NCBI GenBank assembly: GCA_948543815.1
Contig: CAOVHW010000011.1
Location: 1 to 24,116, forward strand
Source of the DNA: an uncultured Eubacteriales bacterium
Lineage (GTDB): Bacteria > Bacillota > Clostridia > Lachnospirales > CAMVHY01
Direction: 5' to 3'
DNA length: 24,116 nucleotides
This document shows positions 1 to 7,320 of the stretch, piece after piece (position 1 is the first letter of the stretch; each line of letters begins with the position of its first letter). The position numbers and the translations under genes were made by a program. Under the pieces are notes generated by a model. It did not search any database, had not been told where the DNA came from, and saw only the letters and a list, made by a program, of their open reading frames with translations.

Positions 1-11
1 GCATGAAAATT

Positions 12-46
12 CCCCTTTCGTTAAATTCTTTGTCTAACAAAAGGGG
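12..46 (-). promoter_or_regulatory. Hairpin overlapping a possible ribosome binding site at the left edge
   Basis: CCCCTTT at 12-18 pairs with AAAGGGG at 40-46, and after one mismatch GTTA (20-23) pairs with TAAC (35-38), leaving an 11-nt loop. On the minus strand the AAAGGGG-type arm lies 7 nt before an ATG at 4-2, so the stem would cover the Shine-Dalgarno of a gene leaving the window to the left. Only one codon of that gene is visible, so the reading is tentative. Alternatively this is the tail of a plus-strand gene: one frame is open from 3 to a TAA at 81-83. Apart from this hairpin I see nothing else in positions 1-116. Confidence 0.3.
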
Positions 47-116
47 TTCACTTCAAGCACGGACTCTTTTTTTTAATTACTAAAAATTTTACACTAAAAA
101 TTTTTTTGCAAAAGTA

Positions 117-145
117 TTGAGGTAAAAGAAATTTTATGATAAAAT
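117..145 (+). promoter_or_regulatory. Sigma-A type promoter of tRNA-Pro
   Basis: A -35 box TTGAGG (117-122) and a -10 box TAAAAT (140-145) are separated by exactly 17 nt. The predicted start, near 152, lies about a dozen bases before the mature 5' end of the tRNA at 164, as expected for a primary tRNA transcript with a short leader. Confidence 0.65.
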
Positions 146-163
146 ATAGATAAGAGTTAAAAT

Positions 164-237
164 CCGAGTGTAGCGTAACTTGGTAGCGCGCTAGAATGGG
201 GTTCTAGAGGTTGCAGGTTCAAATCCTGTCACTCGGA
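164..237 (+). tRNA. tRNA-Pro (anticodon GGG)
   Basis: The cloverleaf folds fully by eye: a 7-bp acceptor stem (164-170 with 230-236), a D arm with GCG(T/C) stems around AACTTGGTA, an anticodon stem CTAGA/TCTAG (191-195 and 203-207) enclosing loop ATGGGGT, and a T arm GCAGG-TTCAAAT-CCTGT. Anticodon GGG at 198-200 reads proline CCC/CCU codons, and A237 is the discriminator base. No CCA is encoded, so the end must be added by CCA nucleotidyltransferase. No terminator separates it from the PqqD-like gene 18 nt downstream. Confidence 0.95.
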
Positions 238-255
238 CTTCTATTCCTAAATGGG

Positions 256-666
256 GTGATTAAAATTACGAAAAGTGTGAGATTAATTATACCAATAAAA
301 AATAAAAATAATAATCTACATGAGTCAGCAGATAAAAATCATTTGACTCTAACTATCTATCGTAATAGCCCTATCGATAATCTTATTAATAAATTATTAA
401 ATATGCCTCCTAAAATTGATATCGAATTCGATGAGTTTAAAACTACTATTTGGAAATCTATTGACGGTAAAAAAAGTGTCTACGAAATCTGTAAATCCGT
501 AAATACTCTTTTTGCGAAAAAAAATCAAACCGTTTATAAACAAATTATTGAATTCCTACATCAACTTGCTGATTGTAGATTAATTAAATTTAAAACACGT
601 AAAACTCCAATAAAAACTAAAATCAAAATGAAGCTAATGAAATTACTTAGGAAAGCAACCGCATAA
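256..666 (+). CDS. Orphan PqqD-like (RRE-type) small protein
   Basis: This encodes a protein of about 136 residues. Its middle and C-terminal part fits the PqqD / RiPP-recognition-element pattern: an IWKSIDGKKSVYEIC segment, a helix, then EFLHQLADCRLIKF, matching the family's 'W..idG..tv.eI......v...i..fL..L...glI' layout. Such winged-helix domains usually bind the leader peptide of a ribosomally made peptide and present it to a radical-SAM or other modifying enzyme. No modifying enzyme or precursor peptide is visible nearby, so its role here is unknown. The frame opens inside the tRNA gene, so I place the start at GTG 256. The ribosome binding site there is poor, and GTG 277 is the alternative. 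Its 3' end overlaps the convergent coat gene by 24 bp. Confidence 0.6.
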   Translation: MIKITKSVRLIIPIKNKNNNLHESADKNHLTLTIYRNSPIDNLINKLLNMPPKIDIEFDEFKTTIWKSIDGKKSVYEICKSVNTLFAKKNQTVYKQIIEFLHQLADCRLIKFKTRKTPIKTKIKMKLMKLLRKATA

Positions 667-900
667 ACATTCTTTTACATTCTTACATTCATGTTCATTA
701 GCTTTTTGCGAAGGAGTATAGTAACCTTTTTCATCAGCAATTTTAAATAATTCATACTGAAAAGTTTCATCACCATCACGCATTTGTTGGAAAGTTTTAC
801 GAAGTTGCTGATCGGAACATTCAGTAATTATTTTAGAATAATTAGCGATACCGGCCTTAACGTTATTAAGGACATCGAGAACCATTTCACGTTCATTCAT
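643..900 (-). CDS. CotF-family spore coat protein
   Basis: This encodes 85 residues resembling the CotF spore-coat family: a four-helix, ferritin-like pattern with an N-terminal 'MVLDVLNNVKAGIANYSKII' helix, a central 'LRKTFQQMRDGDETFQYELF' helix and the typical 'KGYYTP' end. The tail carries three cysteines (ECKNVKECLCGC), which might crosslink in a coat; that is inference. The start ATG at 900-898 follows an excellent AAGGAGG. It is the second gene of a two-gene unit, 12 bp after a 58-residue relative. CotF-type proteins are deposited in the coat of endospores, so this gene suggests a spore-forming host. Its last codons overlap the PqqD-like gene tail to tail. Confidence 0.75.
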   Translation of the reverse strand: MNEREMVLDVLNNVKAGIANYSKIITECSDQQLRKTFQQMRDGDETFQYELFKIADEKGYYTPSQKANEHECKNVKECLCGCFPK

Positions 901-912
901 AGTGTAACCTCC

Positions 913-1089
913 TTATAGCATAGAAATTAAATTATTAGCACTATCATTAGCTTTTTGAGCGGCCTGGCCAAACATTTGTTTAATATGGGCGTCACTGCAT
1001 TTATTACTATAGTCTTGTAATTTTTGGGCATTAACTTGATGGCAGCTAACGATTTCGCGAATAGAATTTAATTCAGACAAACTTAACAT
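913..1089 (-). CDS. Small spore-coat-like protein (58 residues)
   Basis: This short gene starts at ATG 1089-1087, has AAAGGAG 11 nt upstream, and ends at TAA 915-913. The product begins MLSLSELNSIREIVSCHQVN and continues through QKLQDYSNKCSDAHIKQMF to ISML. The pattern of two amphipathic helices with conserved 'CHQ' and 'Y...C.D' positions resembles the short coat-like proteins often found beside cotF in spore-forming Clostridia. It lies 12 bp upstream of the CotF-family gene and is presumably co-transcribed with it. I could not identify a sporulation sigma-factor promoter in the 108-bp divergent region shared with the recombinase gene. Confidence 0.7.
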   Translation of the reverse strand: MLSLSELNSIREIVSCHQVNAQKLQDYSNKCSDAHIKQMFGQAAQKANDSANNLISML

Positions 1090-1197
1090 TTTTTAAATAA
1101 TCTCCTTTCTTTTTGGAATCATAGATATTATCTGCGGGGTATTTTTTTTTATGCGGCAAAAATTATTTCAAAAATGTTAAAAAGAAGCGGTGATGTA

Positions 1198-2238
1198 ATG
1201 AATTATGATGATATAGTAAATTTAAAGAGTACGGAGGAGTTACGAAGGCGACTAAAAGATATGCCGAAATTTATGCACGAATTTTTTAAAGGTATTTCTG
1301 ATAGGACATCATTTCGTACGCGTACAAGTTATGCATGTGATTTAAATTTATTTCTTGAGTACTTTAGTAAAATTCGGAATAAAGAGATAAAAGAAATTAC
1401 ACTTGACGATTTAGATTCAATTACCGTTGAAGAATTAGAAGACTATATGGAATATATAACTTTTTATGAGAAAAAACGTGGCCAAAAAGTTGTAATAATG
1501 AAAAATGATGAAAGAGCGAAGTCCCGGAAATTAGCATCAATTCGTACACTTTATAAATATTTTTTAAAGAAACGTAAAATAAAATTTAATATTCCACAAC
1601 TTATTGAGCCACCAAAAGTTCATGAAAAAGCAATCGTACGATTAGAAGTTGATGAAGTCAGTAAATTATTGGACGAAGTCGAAAAAGGCGATAAGTTAAC
1701 TCATAATCAATTTGTTTGTCATGAGAAAACAAAATTTCGTGACTTAGCTATCATTTCACTTTTGTTAGGCACTGGAATTAGAATTTCTGAATGTGTTGGA
1801 ATAAATATAAAAGATATAAATTTCAAGGAGAATGGAATAAGAGTTTTACGCAAAGGCGGAAATGAATCCATAGTTTATTTTGGCGACGAAGTTCGTCAAG
1901 CACTTAAAGATTACGCAAAACAACGTAAAACGATAAAACCGCTTGAAGGTCACGAAACCGCATTTTTTCTGTCAATGCATCGAAAACGAATAACGGTACG
2001 TGCAGTTCAAAAATTAGTTCAAAAATATACAAACTTGGTTACACCGAGCAAAAAAATTTCGCCGCATAAATTACGTAGTACTTTCGGAACAAATTTGTAT
2101 CACGAAACTGGTGATATTTATTTGGTAGCAGATGTTTTGGGGCATAAAGATATAAATACGACAAAGAAACATTACGCAGATATGAATGAAGACCGGAGAA
2201 GATTAGCCGCAAAAATTATAAAATTGCGCGAAACTTAA
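1198..2238 (+). CDS. Tyrosine recombinase, XerS-like
   Basis: This is a full-length site-specific recombinase of 346 residues. The N-terminal half (about 20-145) looks like the SAM-like core-binding domain. The C-terminal half has the complete catalytic set: R195 (GTGIRISE), K219 (VLRKGGN), H290 and R293 (PHKLRST), H316 (LGHKDI) and nucleophile Y326 (KKHYAD). By recall, length and layout are closer to the single-recombinase XerS of streptococci than to the ~300-residue XerC/XerD: shared cues are the N-terminal 'MP.F..EF', 'RDLAII.LLL..GIR.SE' and 'TAFFL'. It could resolve chromosome dimers or belong to an old element. ATG 1198 is preferred because GGTGAT lies 3 nt before it; ATG 1174 would add 8 residues. 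A strong terminator follows directly. Confidence 0.75.
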   Translation: MNYDDIVNLKSTEELRRRLKDMPKFMHEFFKGISDRTSFRTRTSYACDLNLFLEYFSKIRNKEIKEITLDDLDSITVEELEDYMEYITFYEKKRGQKVVIMKNDERAKSRKLASIRTLYKYFLKKRKIKFNIPQLIEPPKVHEKAIVRLEVDEVSKLLDEVEKGDKLTHNQFVCHEKTKFRDLAIISLLLGTGIRISECVGINIKDINFKENGIRVLRKGGNESIVYFGDEVRQALKDYAKQRKTIKPLEGHETAFFLSMHRKRITVRAVQKLVQKYTNLVTPSKKISPHKLRSTFGTNLYHETGDIYLVADVLGHKDINTTKKHYADMNEDRRRLAAKIIKLRET

Positions 2239-2247
2239 ACATGTTTT

Positions 2248-2296
2248 AAAATAAGCTAAAACCACAGTATGACTGATGTTTTAGCTTATTTTTTTT
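2248..2296 (+). terminator. Rho-independent terminator after the recombinase
   Basis: A perfect 15-bp inverted repeat, AAAATAAGCTAAAAC (2248-2262) and GTTTTAGCTTATTTT (2278-2292), encloses a 15-nt loop and runs into a T tract on the plus strand. It lies 9 nt after the recombinase stop codon. Confidence 0.85.
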
Positions 2297-2309
2297 ATTT
2301 CAATTGAGC

Positions 2310-2341
2310 AATAAATAAAAATTCCCGAACCATTATTCGGG
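2310..2341 (-). terminator. Likely terminator of the alaS-GNAT unit
   Basis: CCCGAA (2324-2329) and TTCGGG (2336-2341) form a 6-bp stem with a 6-nt loop. Read on the minus strand, the stem is followed by AATTTTTATTTATT, a U-rich tail. It lies 54 nt after the minus-strand GNAT stop, making it the natural end for the alaS-GNAT transcript, back to back with the plus-strand terminator. Confidence 0.55.
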
Positions 2342-2394
2342 TAATTATAATTAGCTTTAATAATTTGTATCAATAAAAAAATAATAATTTATTT

Positions 2395-2829
2395 TTATAA
2401 CAATTTCTCAAAACGTATTTGTTCTTTTTCAAAATTATATCCAAGATGTCTATAAAAATTATGAGCAACTTTTCTTGAGATACCTGAATTTAATCTCATA
2501 GCTTTAATATTATTTTTAACAGCCCATTCTTCTGCTGCATGAATAAGTTTTTTACCAATACCATTATTTCTATATGTAGCTTTAACTGCTAAACCAAGAA
2601 TATTTGCCATTGTTTCTAAAAACAATACGTCATATCGCTCAATATGAATAAATCCAACTACAATTTCATCTACCAAAGCAACATATACTGCTTCACGATA
2701 AACATTAATATTTTTGATTTTTTCCATAACTAAAGATGAATTACAAGAATAGCCTAAATCTTCATTACATATTTTACAGATTTCATTTGCATCATCTGTT
2801 GATACGGTTCTTATCACAATTTTGCTCAT
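2395..2829 (-). CDS. GNAT-family N-acetyltransferase
   Basis: This 144-residue protein has the GNAT fold. It shows the acetyl-CoA pyrophosphate-binding motif R87-NNGIG within 'LAVKATYRNNGIGKKL', preceded by a beta strand, and the C-terminal 'AHNFYRHLGYNFEKEQIRFEK', where the tyrosine after F is typically near the catalytic site. Length is normal for a single GNAT domain. The substrate cannot be told from the sequence: an amine, amino acid or protein N-terminus are all possible. The start ATG 2829 follows AGAGGTGATT. It lies 24 bp downstream of alaS and probably shares its transcript, ending at the hairpin at 2310-2341. Confidence 0.8.
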   Translation of the reverse strand: MSKIVIRTVSTDDANEICKICNEDLGYSCNSSLVMEKIKNINVYREAVYVALVDEIVVGFIHIERYDVLFLETMANILGLAVKATYRNNGIGKKLIHAAEEWAVKNNIKAMRLNSGISRKVAHNFYRHLGYNFEKEQIRFEKLL

Positions 2830-2853
2830 ACAATCACCTCTAAATTAAACTTA

Positions 2854-5478
2854 TTACCCAAAAATTTTTTTATTAAGTTCAGTGATAAATTCATCAATTT
2901 TTTCTTCCGGAATTCCACCAGCTTGCGCAAAATTTTTCTTTCCGCCGCCACGTCCACCAAATTTTTGTACAATATCTTTTAACAAATTTCCAACATGTAT
3001 ATCAATATCGTTTGTCGCAGAAGCAATAATATTTACTTTTCCGTCACAAATATTCAACAAAAATATTACACAATGATTAAGTTTAAATTTTATTTTATCC
3101 GACACTAATTGTAAAAAGTTCATGTCAGAATTTTTTTGCGAATGTATAATTACATTTACAGAGCCAACAATTTTTTTTGTTTTTATCAATTGATTTGCAA
3201 AATCTTCCGCAATTTTTTCATTTAATATTTTAATTTTTTCCTGATATAAATTATTTTCATCAACACAATTTTTTATTTTCGATGCCAAATTTTTTTTATC
3301 AGTTTTCAAAATTTCACAAGCATACTCGACATCATTTTCAAGATTTTTGAAATAATCCAAAGTTGCTTTACCTGTAAGCGCTTCTATTCTTTTAACGCCC
3401 GATGAAATGCTGCCAACAGAAATAATTTTGAATGCGACAACTTGTGAAGTATTTTTCAAATGAATTCCACTGCAAAGTTCGATGCTATAATCAGAAATAT
3501 TTACGACACGCACAATTTTTCCATATTTTTCACCGAATAAAGCTGTTGCACCAAACTCAATAGCTTCGTCAATATTTTTATATGAAATCAAAACATCTAA
3601 ACATTCCAAAATTTTTTCATTAACCAAATCTTCGACTTGTTGCAAAGTATTTTTGTCAATTGTTTTCGGACACAAAAAATCGAAACGCAAACGATTATCT
3701 CCAACGTATGAACCCATTTGCTTTACACTTTGGTCAACAATTTCACACAAAACTTTATGTAAAAGATGTGTAGCAGTATGATTTCTGGCGATTGCCAATC
3801 TTTTTGTAGAATCCACGCTTAATGAAGCCATTTGGTTAATCTCAATTGTACCTTGAATAATTTTTGCTTTATGTTCATATTTATCGGCCAAAATTTTTTG
3901 ACAGTCAATAATTTTTGCCAAACCAGTCGCTGTTTTCAAAATTCCTGTATCTGAAATTTGTCCAGCACTTTCAGCAAAAAATGGTGTTTTGTCAAATATT
4001 AACGAAAATTCATCATGAGCATCAAATTTATTTTGCAATTCATCACGCGAAACAATCGCTAAAATTTTTGCGTCATCAATTTTTTCAGTTTCATATCCGA
4101 CAAATTTTGTGGCATCTAAATTTTTCAATTGTTCTTGTAATTGCATTGACATTGTATTTTTATTTTTGTTGTGTAAAGCATTTCGGGCACGTTCTTTTTG
4201 TTTTTCAAGTTCCATTTTAAATTCTTCTTCATTTACATCTAAACCATTTTCATTGGCAATTTCTTTTGTGATTTCAATCGGGAAGCCAAAAGTATCATAT
4301 AATTTAAAAACGGTCTGCCCTGAAATTTTATTTTTTCCACTAGCTTTTAATTCTTCAATTACGTTATACAAAATATTTAATCCAGAGGAAAGTGTATCAA
4401 AAAATTTTGTCTCTTCACTTAAAATTGTTTCAATAATTTGTTTTTGCTTAGTCAAAAGGTTTTGATAAGCATCACCAAAAATTTGTATTATAGATTTGGC
4501 GAGTTCAGTCAAAAATTTTTCGTTTATGCCCAAAATTTTTCCGCGACAAATAGCGCGTCGAATAAGCCGTCGTAATATGTAGCCACGACCTTCGTTTGAT
4601 GGGAAAACGTCATCGCTTATCATAAATGTAACCGCTTTTACGTGGTCTGTGATTATTCTTATTGACACATCAGTTTTGTAATTTTCACCATAAACAACTC
4701 CAGCCATACGCGCAATTTTTTCGATAATAATTTTTGCAGTATCGATGTCAAAAATTGAATTAACACCTTGCATTACCGATGCAATTCTTTCCAAACCCAT
4801 GCCGGTGTCGATATTGCACTGAATTAATTTTGAATACGAGCCATCAGCGTTACGATTAAATTGTGTAAAGACAAGATTCCAAATTTCAACAAATCTATCG
4901 CAATCACAACCAGGCTGACAACTTTTTTTGCTACAGCCAAAATTTGCGCCGCGGTCAAAATAAATTTCTGAGCAAGGACCACATGGCCCAATACCAATTT
5001 CCCAAAAATTATCTTCTTTGCCCATACGAAAAATTTTTTCTTTAGCAAGTCCAATTTTATTTTGCCAAATATCAAAAGCTTCTGTATCATCTTGATAAAC
5101 TGTTACAAAAAGTTTTTCCAGTGGCAATTTTAAAATTTGCGTAACAAATTCCCACGCCCAAGTTATTGCTTCAAATTTAAAATAATCACCAAATGAAAAA
5201 TTCCCGAGCATTTCAAAAAAAGTTGCATGTCGTGAAGTTTTCCCGACATTTTCAATATCATTTGTCCTTATACATTTTTGACAAGTTGTAATTTTCTTTG
5301 ATGGGGGAATTTCCTGACCCGAGAAATATGATTTGAATTGCGCCATTCCTGAATTTATCAGCAAAAGACTTTCATCATTATGTGGAATAAGCGGGGCAGA
5401 ATCAAGCCGCAAATGATTTTTACTTTCAAAAAATTTCAGATACATTTCACGTATTTGTGCCAACGTATATTTTTGCAT
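2854..5478 (-). CDS. alaS: Alanyl-tRNA synthetase
   Basis: This 874-residue enzyme charges tRNA-Ala with alanine and has the full bacterial domain order. The class II catalytic core is at the N terminus (motif 2 region RHATFFEMLGNFSFGDYF, 83-100; GPCGPCSEIYFDRG, 164-177). Then come the tRNA-recognition helices, the editing domain with metal ligands H567/H571 (NHTATHLLH) and C669/H673, and the C-terminal DHHA1 glycine-rich segment (FGGRGGGKKNFAQAGG). The editing motif reads CSGIH where CGGxH is common; the metal-binding Cys and His are kept. The start follows AAGGAGA. The 74 bp to the divergent helicase leave no room for a T-box leader. A GNAT gene follows after 24 bp. Confidence 0.97.
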   Translation of the reverse strand: MQKYTLAQIREMYLKFFESKNHLRLDSAPLIPHNDESLLLINSGMAQFKSYFSGQEIPPSKKITTCQKCIRTNDIENVGKTSRHATFFEMLGNFSFGDYFKFEAITWAWEFVTQILKLPLEKLFVTVYQDDTEAFDIWQNKIGLAKEKIFRMGKEDNFWEIGIGPCGPCSEIYFDRGANFGCSKKSCQPGCDCDRFVEIWNLVFTQFNRNADGSYSKLIQCNIDTGMGLERIASVMQGVNSIFDIDTAKIIIEKIARMAGVVYGENYKTDVSIRIITDHVKAVTFMISDDVFPSNEGRGYILRRLIRRAICRGKILGINEKFLTELAKSIIQIFGDAYQNLLTKQKQIIETILSEETKFFDTLSSGLNILYNVIEELKASGKNKISGQTVFKLYDTFGFPIEITKEIANENGLDVNEEEFKMELEKQKERARNALHNKNKNTMSMQLQEQLKNLDATKFVGYETEKIDDAKILAIVSRDELQNKFDAHDEFSLIFDKTPFFAESAGQISDTGILKTATGLAKIIDCQKILADKYEHKAKIIQGTIEINQMASLSVDSTKRLAIARNHTATHLLHKVLCEIVDQSVKQMGSYVGDNRLRFDFLCPKTIDKNTLQQVEDLVNEKILECLDVLISYKNIDEAIEFGATALFGEKYGKIVRVVNISDYSIELCSGIHLKNTSQVVAFKIISVGSISSGVKRIEALTGKATLDYFKNLENDVEYACEILKTDKKNLASKIKNCVDENNLYQEKIKILNEKIAEDFANQLIKTKKIVGSVNVIIHSQKNSDMNFLQLVSDKIKFKLNHCVIFLLNICDGKVNIIASATNDIDIHVGNLLKDIVQKFGGRGGGKKNFAQAGGIPEEKIDEFITELNKKIFG

Positions 5479-5504
5479 AAAATTTCTCCTTATTTTTTTG
5501 AAAA

Positions 5505-5510
5505 ATTATA
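5505..5510 (-). promoter_or_regulatory. -10 element of the alaS promoter
   Basis: The minus strand has a perfect TATAAT at 5510-5505, about 27 nt upstream of the alaS start. No good -35 box is seen at 17 nt, only a T-rich stretch. The 74-bp region is shared with the divergent helicase gene, for which I could not assign a convincing promoter. Confidence 0.45.
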
Positions 5511-5552
5511 TCACTTTGTTTTTGCAAAATAAAATAAAAGTAGGTTTTAAAA

Positions 5553-7319
5553 ATGAATAAGCTAAATGAGAAACAACTTAGCGCGGTAAAAAATTTTCGT
5601 GGCAAAATGATAGTTTTAGCCGGACCGGGAAGCGGCAAAACTACAATTATTACACACAAAGTTAAATATCTGTTGGAAAATTGTAATGTTGCCGAAAAAA
5701 ATATTTTAGTCATAACTTTTACAAAAGCAGCTGCGATAGAGATGAGAAAACGTTTTGAGAAAATTTATGGTGCGAACAAAGTTTTATTTGCGACATTTCA
5801 TTCATTTTTTTTCAAAATTATCCGTTCATTTTATGATTTATCAACGAAAAATATTTTAAAAGAAAATGAACGTAAAAACATTTTGAAGCGAATTATAAAT
5901 TCAGAATTTGAAATTGATGATGATTTTTTACAAGCAATTTCAAATGAAATATCGCTTTTGAAGAATGATTTACGCGATATAAATTTTTATAGCAGTAAAA
6001 TATGTGAGACAGATGAATTTCAAAAAATATTTTTGGCGTACGAAAAATATAAACAGGAAAAATGTAAAATAGATTTTGATGACATACTTTCACTTTGCTA
6101 TAAAGTTTTGACACAAAATATTGCAATTAAAAATTTTTACCGCGACAGATATAAATTTATTTTAATCGATGAATTTCAAGATATAAACCGCACGCAATAT
6201 GAATGTATAAAATTATTGACAAACGAAAATTTATTTGTTGTCGGTGATGATGACCAAAGTATTTATAAATTTCGTGGTGCCTCACCAAAATTTTTATTGA
6301 ATTTCCCTAAAGATTTCCCCGATACCAAAATAATTATTCTTGATAAAAATTATCGCTCAACAGAAAAAATAATTTCATTTTGCGGAAAAATTATTGCACA
6401 AAATAAAAATCGTTATGAAAAAAAATTTTCGGGACGCGGGATAATCGGTAGTGAACCAAAAATTTTACACTTTGAAAACATTACGCAGCAAGCTCAAAAA
6501 ATATCGGAAATGATAAAAAAAAATCCAGCCAAAATTAATGATACAGCCGTAATTTTTCGTACAAATATACAAGCGCGCGCATTTGTTGAAAATTTTATGA
6601 ATCTCAATATCGCATACAAACTTAAAGATGAATTTTCAAGTATCTATGAAAATTGGGCGGTAAAAGATATTTTGGCATACATGAAATTTTCCGTCGACAG
6701 TAAAAATATTTCAGCGCTCGCACAAATTATTAATCGTCCGAAAAGATTTGTTAGTAAAACTATGTTTGCTAAAGCCATGAAAAAATCTTATAATGTGCTT
6801 GAAAATTTATTTAATGATAAATCATTGTCAATGTGGCAGCGAACTTATATCGAAGAATTAATTTTTCATCTGAATGAATTAGTTTTAAAAAATCCATACG
6901 ATTGTGTGCGCTATATCCGAAAAATTATTGGCTATGATAAATTTATAAAAGAATTCCGCTGGTTGTCGGAAATTTTAGACGAATTTCAAGATAGCGCTAA
7001 AAATTTTTCTGACATCCAAGATTTTATTTCATATGCCGAAAATTTTTCTGCAAAAATAAAAAATAACAACAGTGGCGTAACATTAACGACAATGCATAGT
7101 GCGAAAGGATTGGAATTCGATACAGTTTTTATAATTAGTACGATTGAAGGTTTAATTCCGCACGAAAAAAATTATGAAATAGAGGAAGAGTTGCGACTAT
7201 TTTACGTAGCACTTACGCGCGCAAAAAATAATTTATTTATTTCTGTTACAAAAAATCGATATGAATTGAAAGCGGAGCCATCAAGATTTTTAGATATTAT
7301 TTTAAATAAGGAGAATTAA
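5553..7319 (+). CDS. UvrD/PcrA-type DNA helicase (short form)
   Basis: This is an ATP-dependent superfamily 1A DNA helicase of 588 residues. Visible motifs are Q-motif region LNEKQLSAV (4-12), Walker A GPGSGKTT (24-31), motif Ia ITFTKAAA, Walker B LIDEFQD (204-210), motif III VGDDDQSIYKFRGA (230-243), motif IV LDKNYRST, motif V MHSAKGLEFD (514-523) and motif VI VALTRAK (552-558). It is shorter than typical PcrA/UvrD (about 720 residues), with a reduced 2B region and no C-terminal extension, so it may be a specialised relative rather than the main PcrA. The likely role is unwinding or clearing proteins from DNA in repair or replication. The ribosome binding site is weak (AGTAGG). It is the first gene of a plus-strand unit with the membrane peptide and glycosyltransferase. 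Confidence 0.88.
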   Translation: MNKLNEKQLSAVKNFRGKMIVLAGPGSGKTTIITHKVKYLLENCNVAEKNILVITFTKAAAIEMRKRFEKIYGANKVLFATFHSFFFKIIRSFYDLSTKNILKENERKNILKRIINSEFEIDDDFLQAISNEISLLKNDLRDINFYSSKICETDEFQKIFLAYEKYKQEKCKIDFDDILSLCYKVLTQNIAIKNFYRDRYKFILIDEFQDINRTQYECIKLLTNENLFVVGDDDQSIYKFRGASPKFLLNFPKDFPDTKIIILDKNYRSTEKIISFCGKIIAQNKNRYEKKFSGRGIIGSEPKILHFENITQQAQKISEMIKKNPAKINDTAVIFRTNIQARAFVENFMNLNIAYKLKDEFSSIYENWAVKDILAYMKFSVDSKNISALAQIINRPKRFVSKTMFAKAMKKSYNVLENLFNDKSLSMWQRTYIEELIFHLNELVLKNPYDCVRYIRKIIGYDKFIKEFRWLSEILDEFQDSAKNFSDIQDFISYAENFSAKIKNNNSGVTLTTMHSAKGLEFDTVFIISTIEGLIPHEKNYEIEEELRLFYVALTRAKNNLFISVTKNRYELKAEPSRFLDIILNKEN

Positions 7320-7320
7320 A

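Noticed and set aside
211..255. Upstream extension of the PqqD-like gene into the tRNA
   Set aside because: A start at TTG 211 would lie inside the T arm of tRNA-Pro; the added residues have no family resemblance.
164..2238. tRNA-Pro followed by a tyrosine recombinase, suggesting an integrated element
   Set aside because: The recombinase is about 1 kb away and faces away from the tRNA. No second copy of the tRNA 3' end (attachment-site duplicate) is seen in the window, and the genes between and beyond are ordinary chromosomal genes.
3915..4465. Overlapping plus-strand frames opposite alaS
   Set aside because: They are antisense to the well-conserved alaS coding sequence, with Phe/Leu-rich AT-biased translations and no ribosome binding site.
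4824..5090. Second minus-strand frame inside alaS
   Set aside because: It is an out-of-frame shadow of the alaS catalytic domain; the real frame carries all the conserved motifs.
5447..5713. Minus-strand frame across the alaS-helicase junction
   Set aside because: It overlaps the starts of two confident genes and contains the reverse complement of the helicase Walker A; no independent support.
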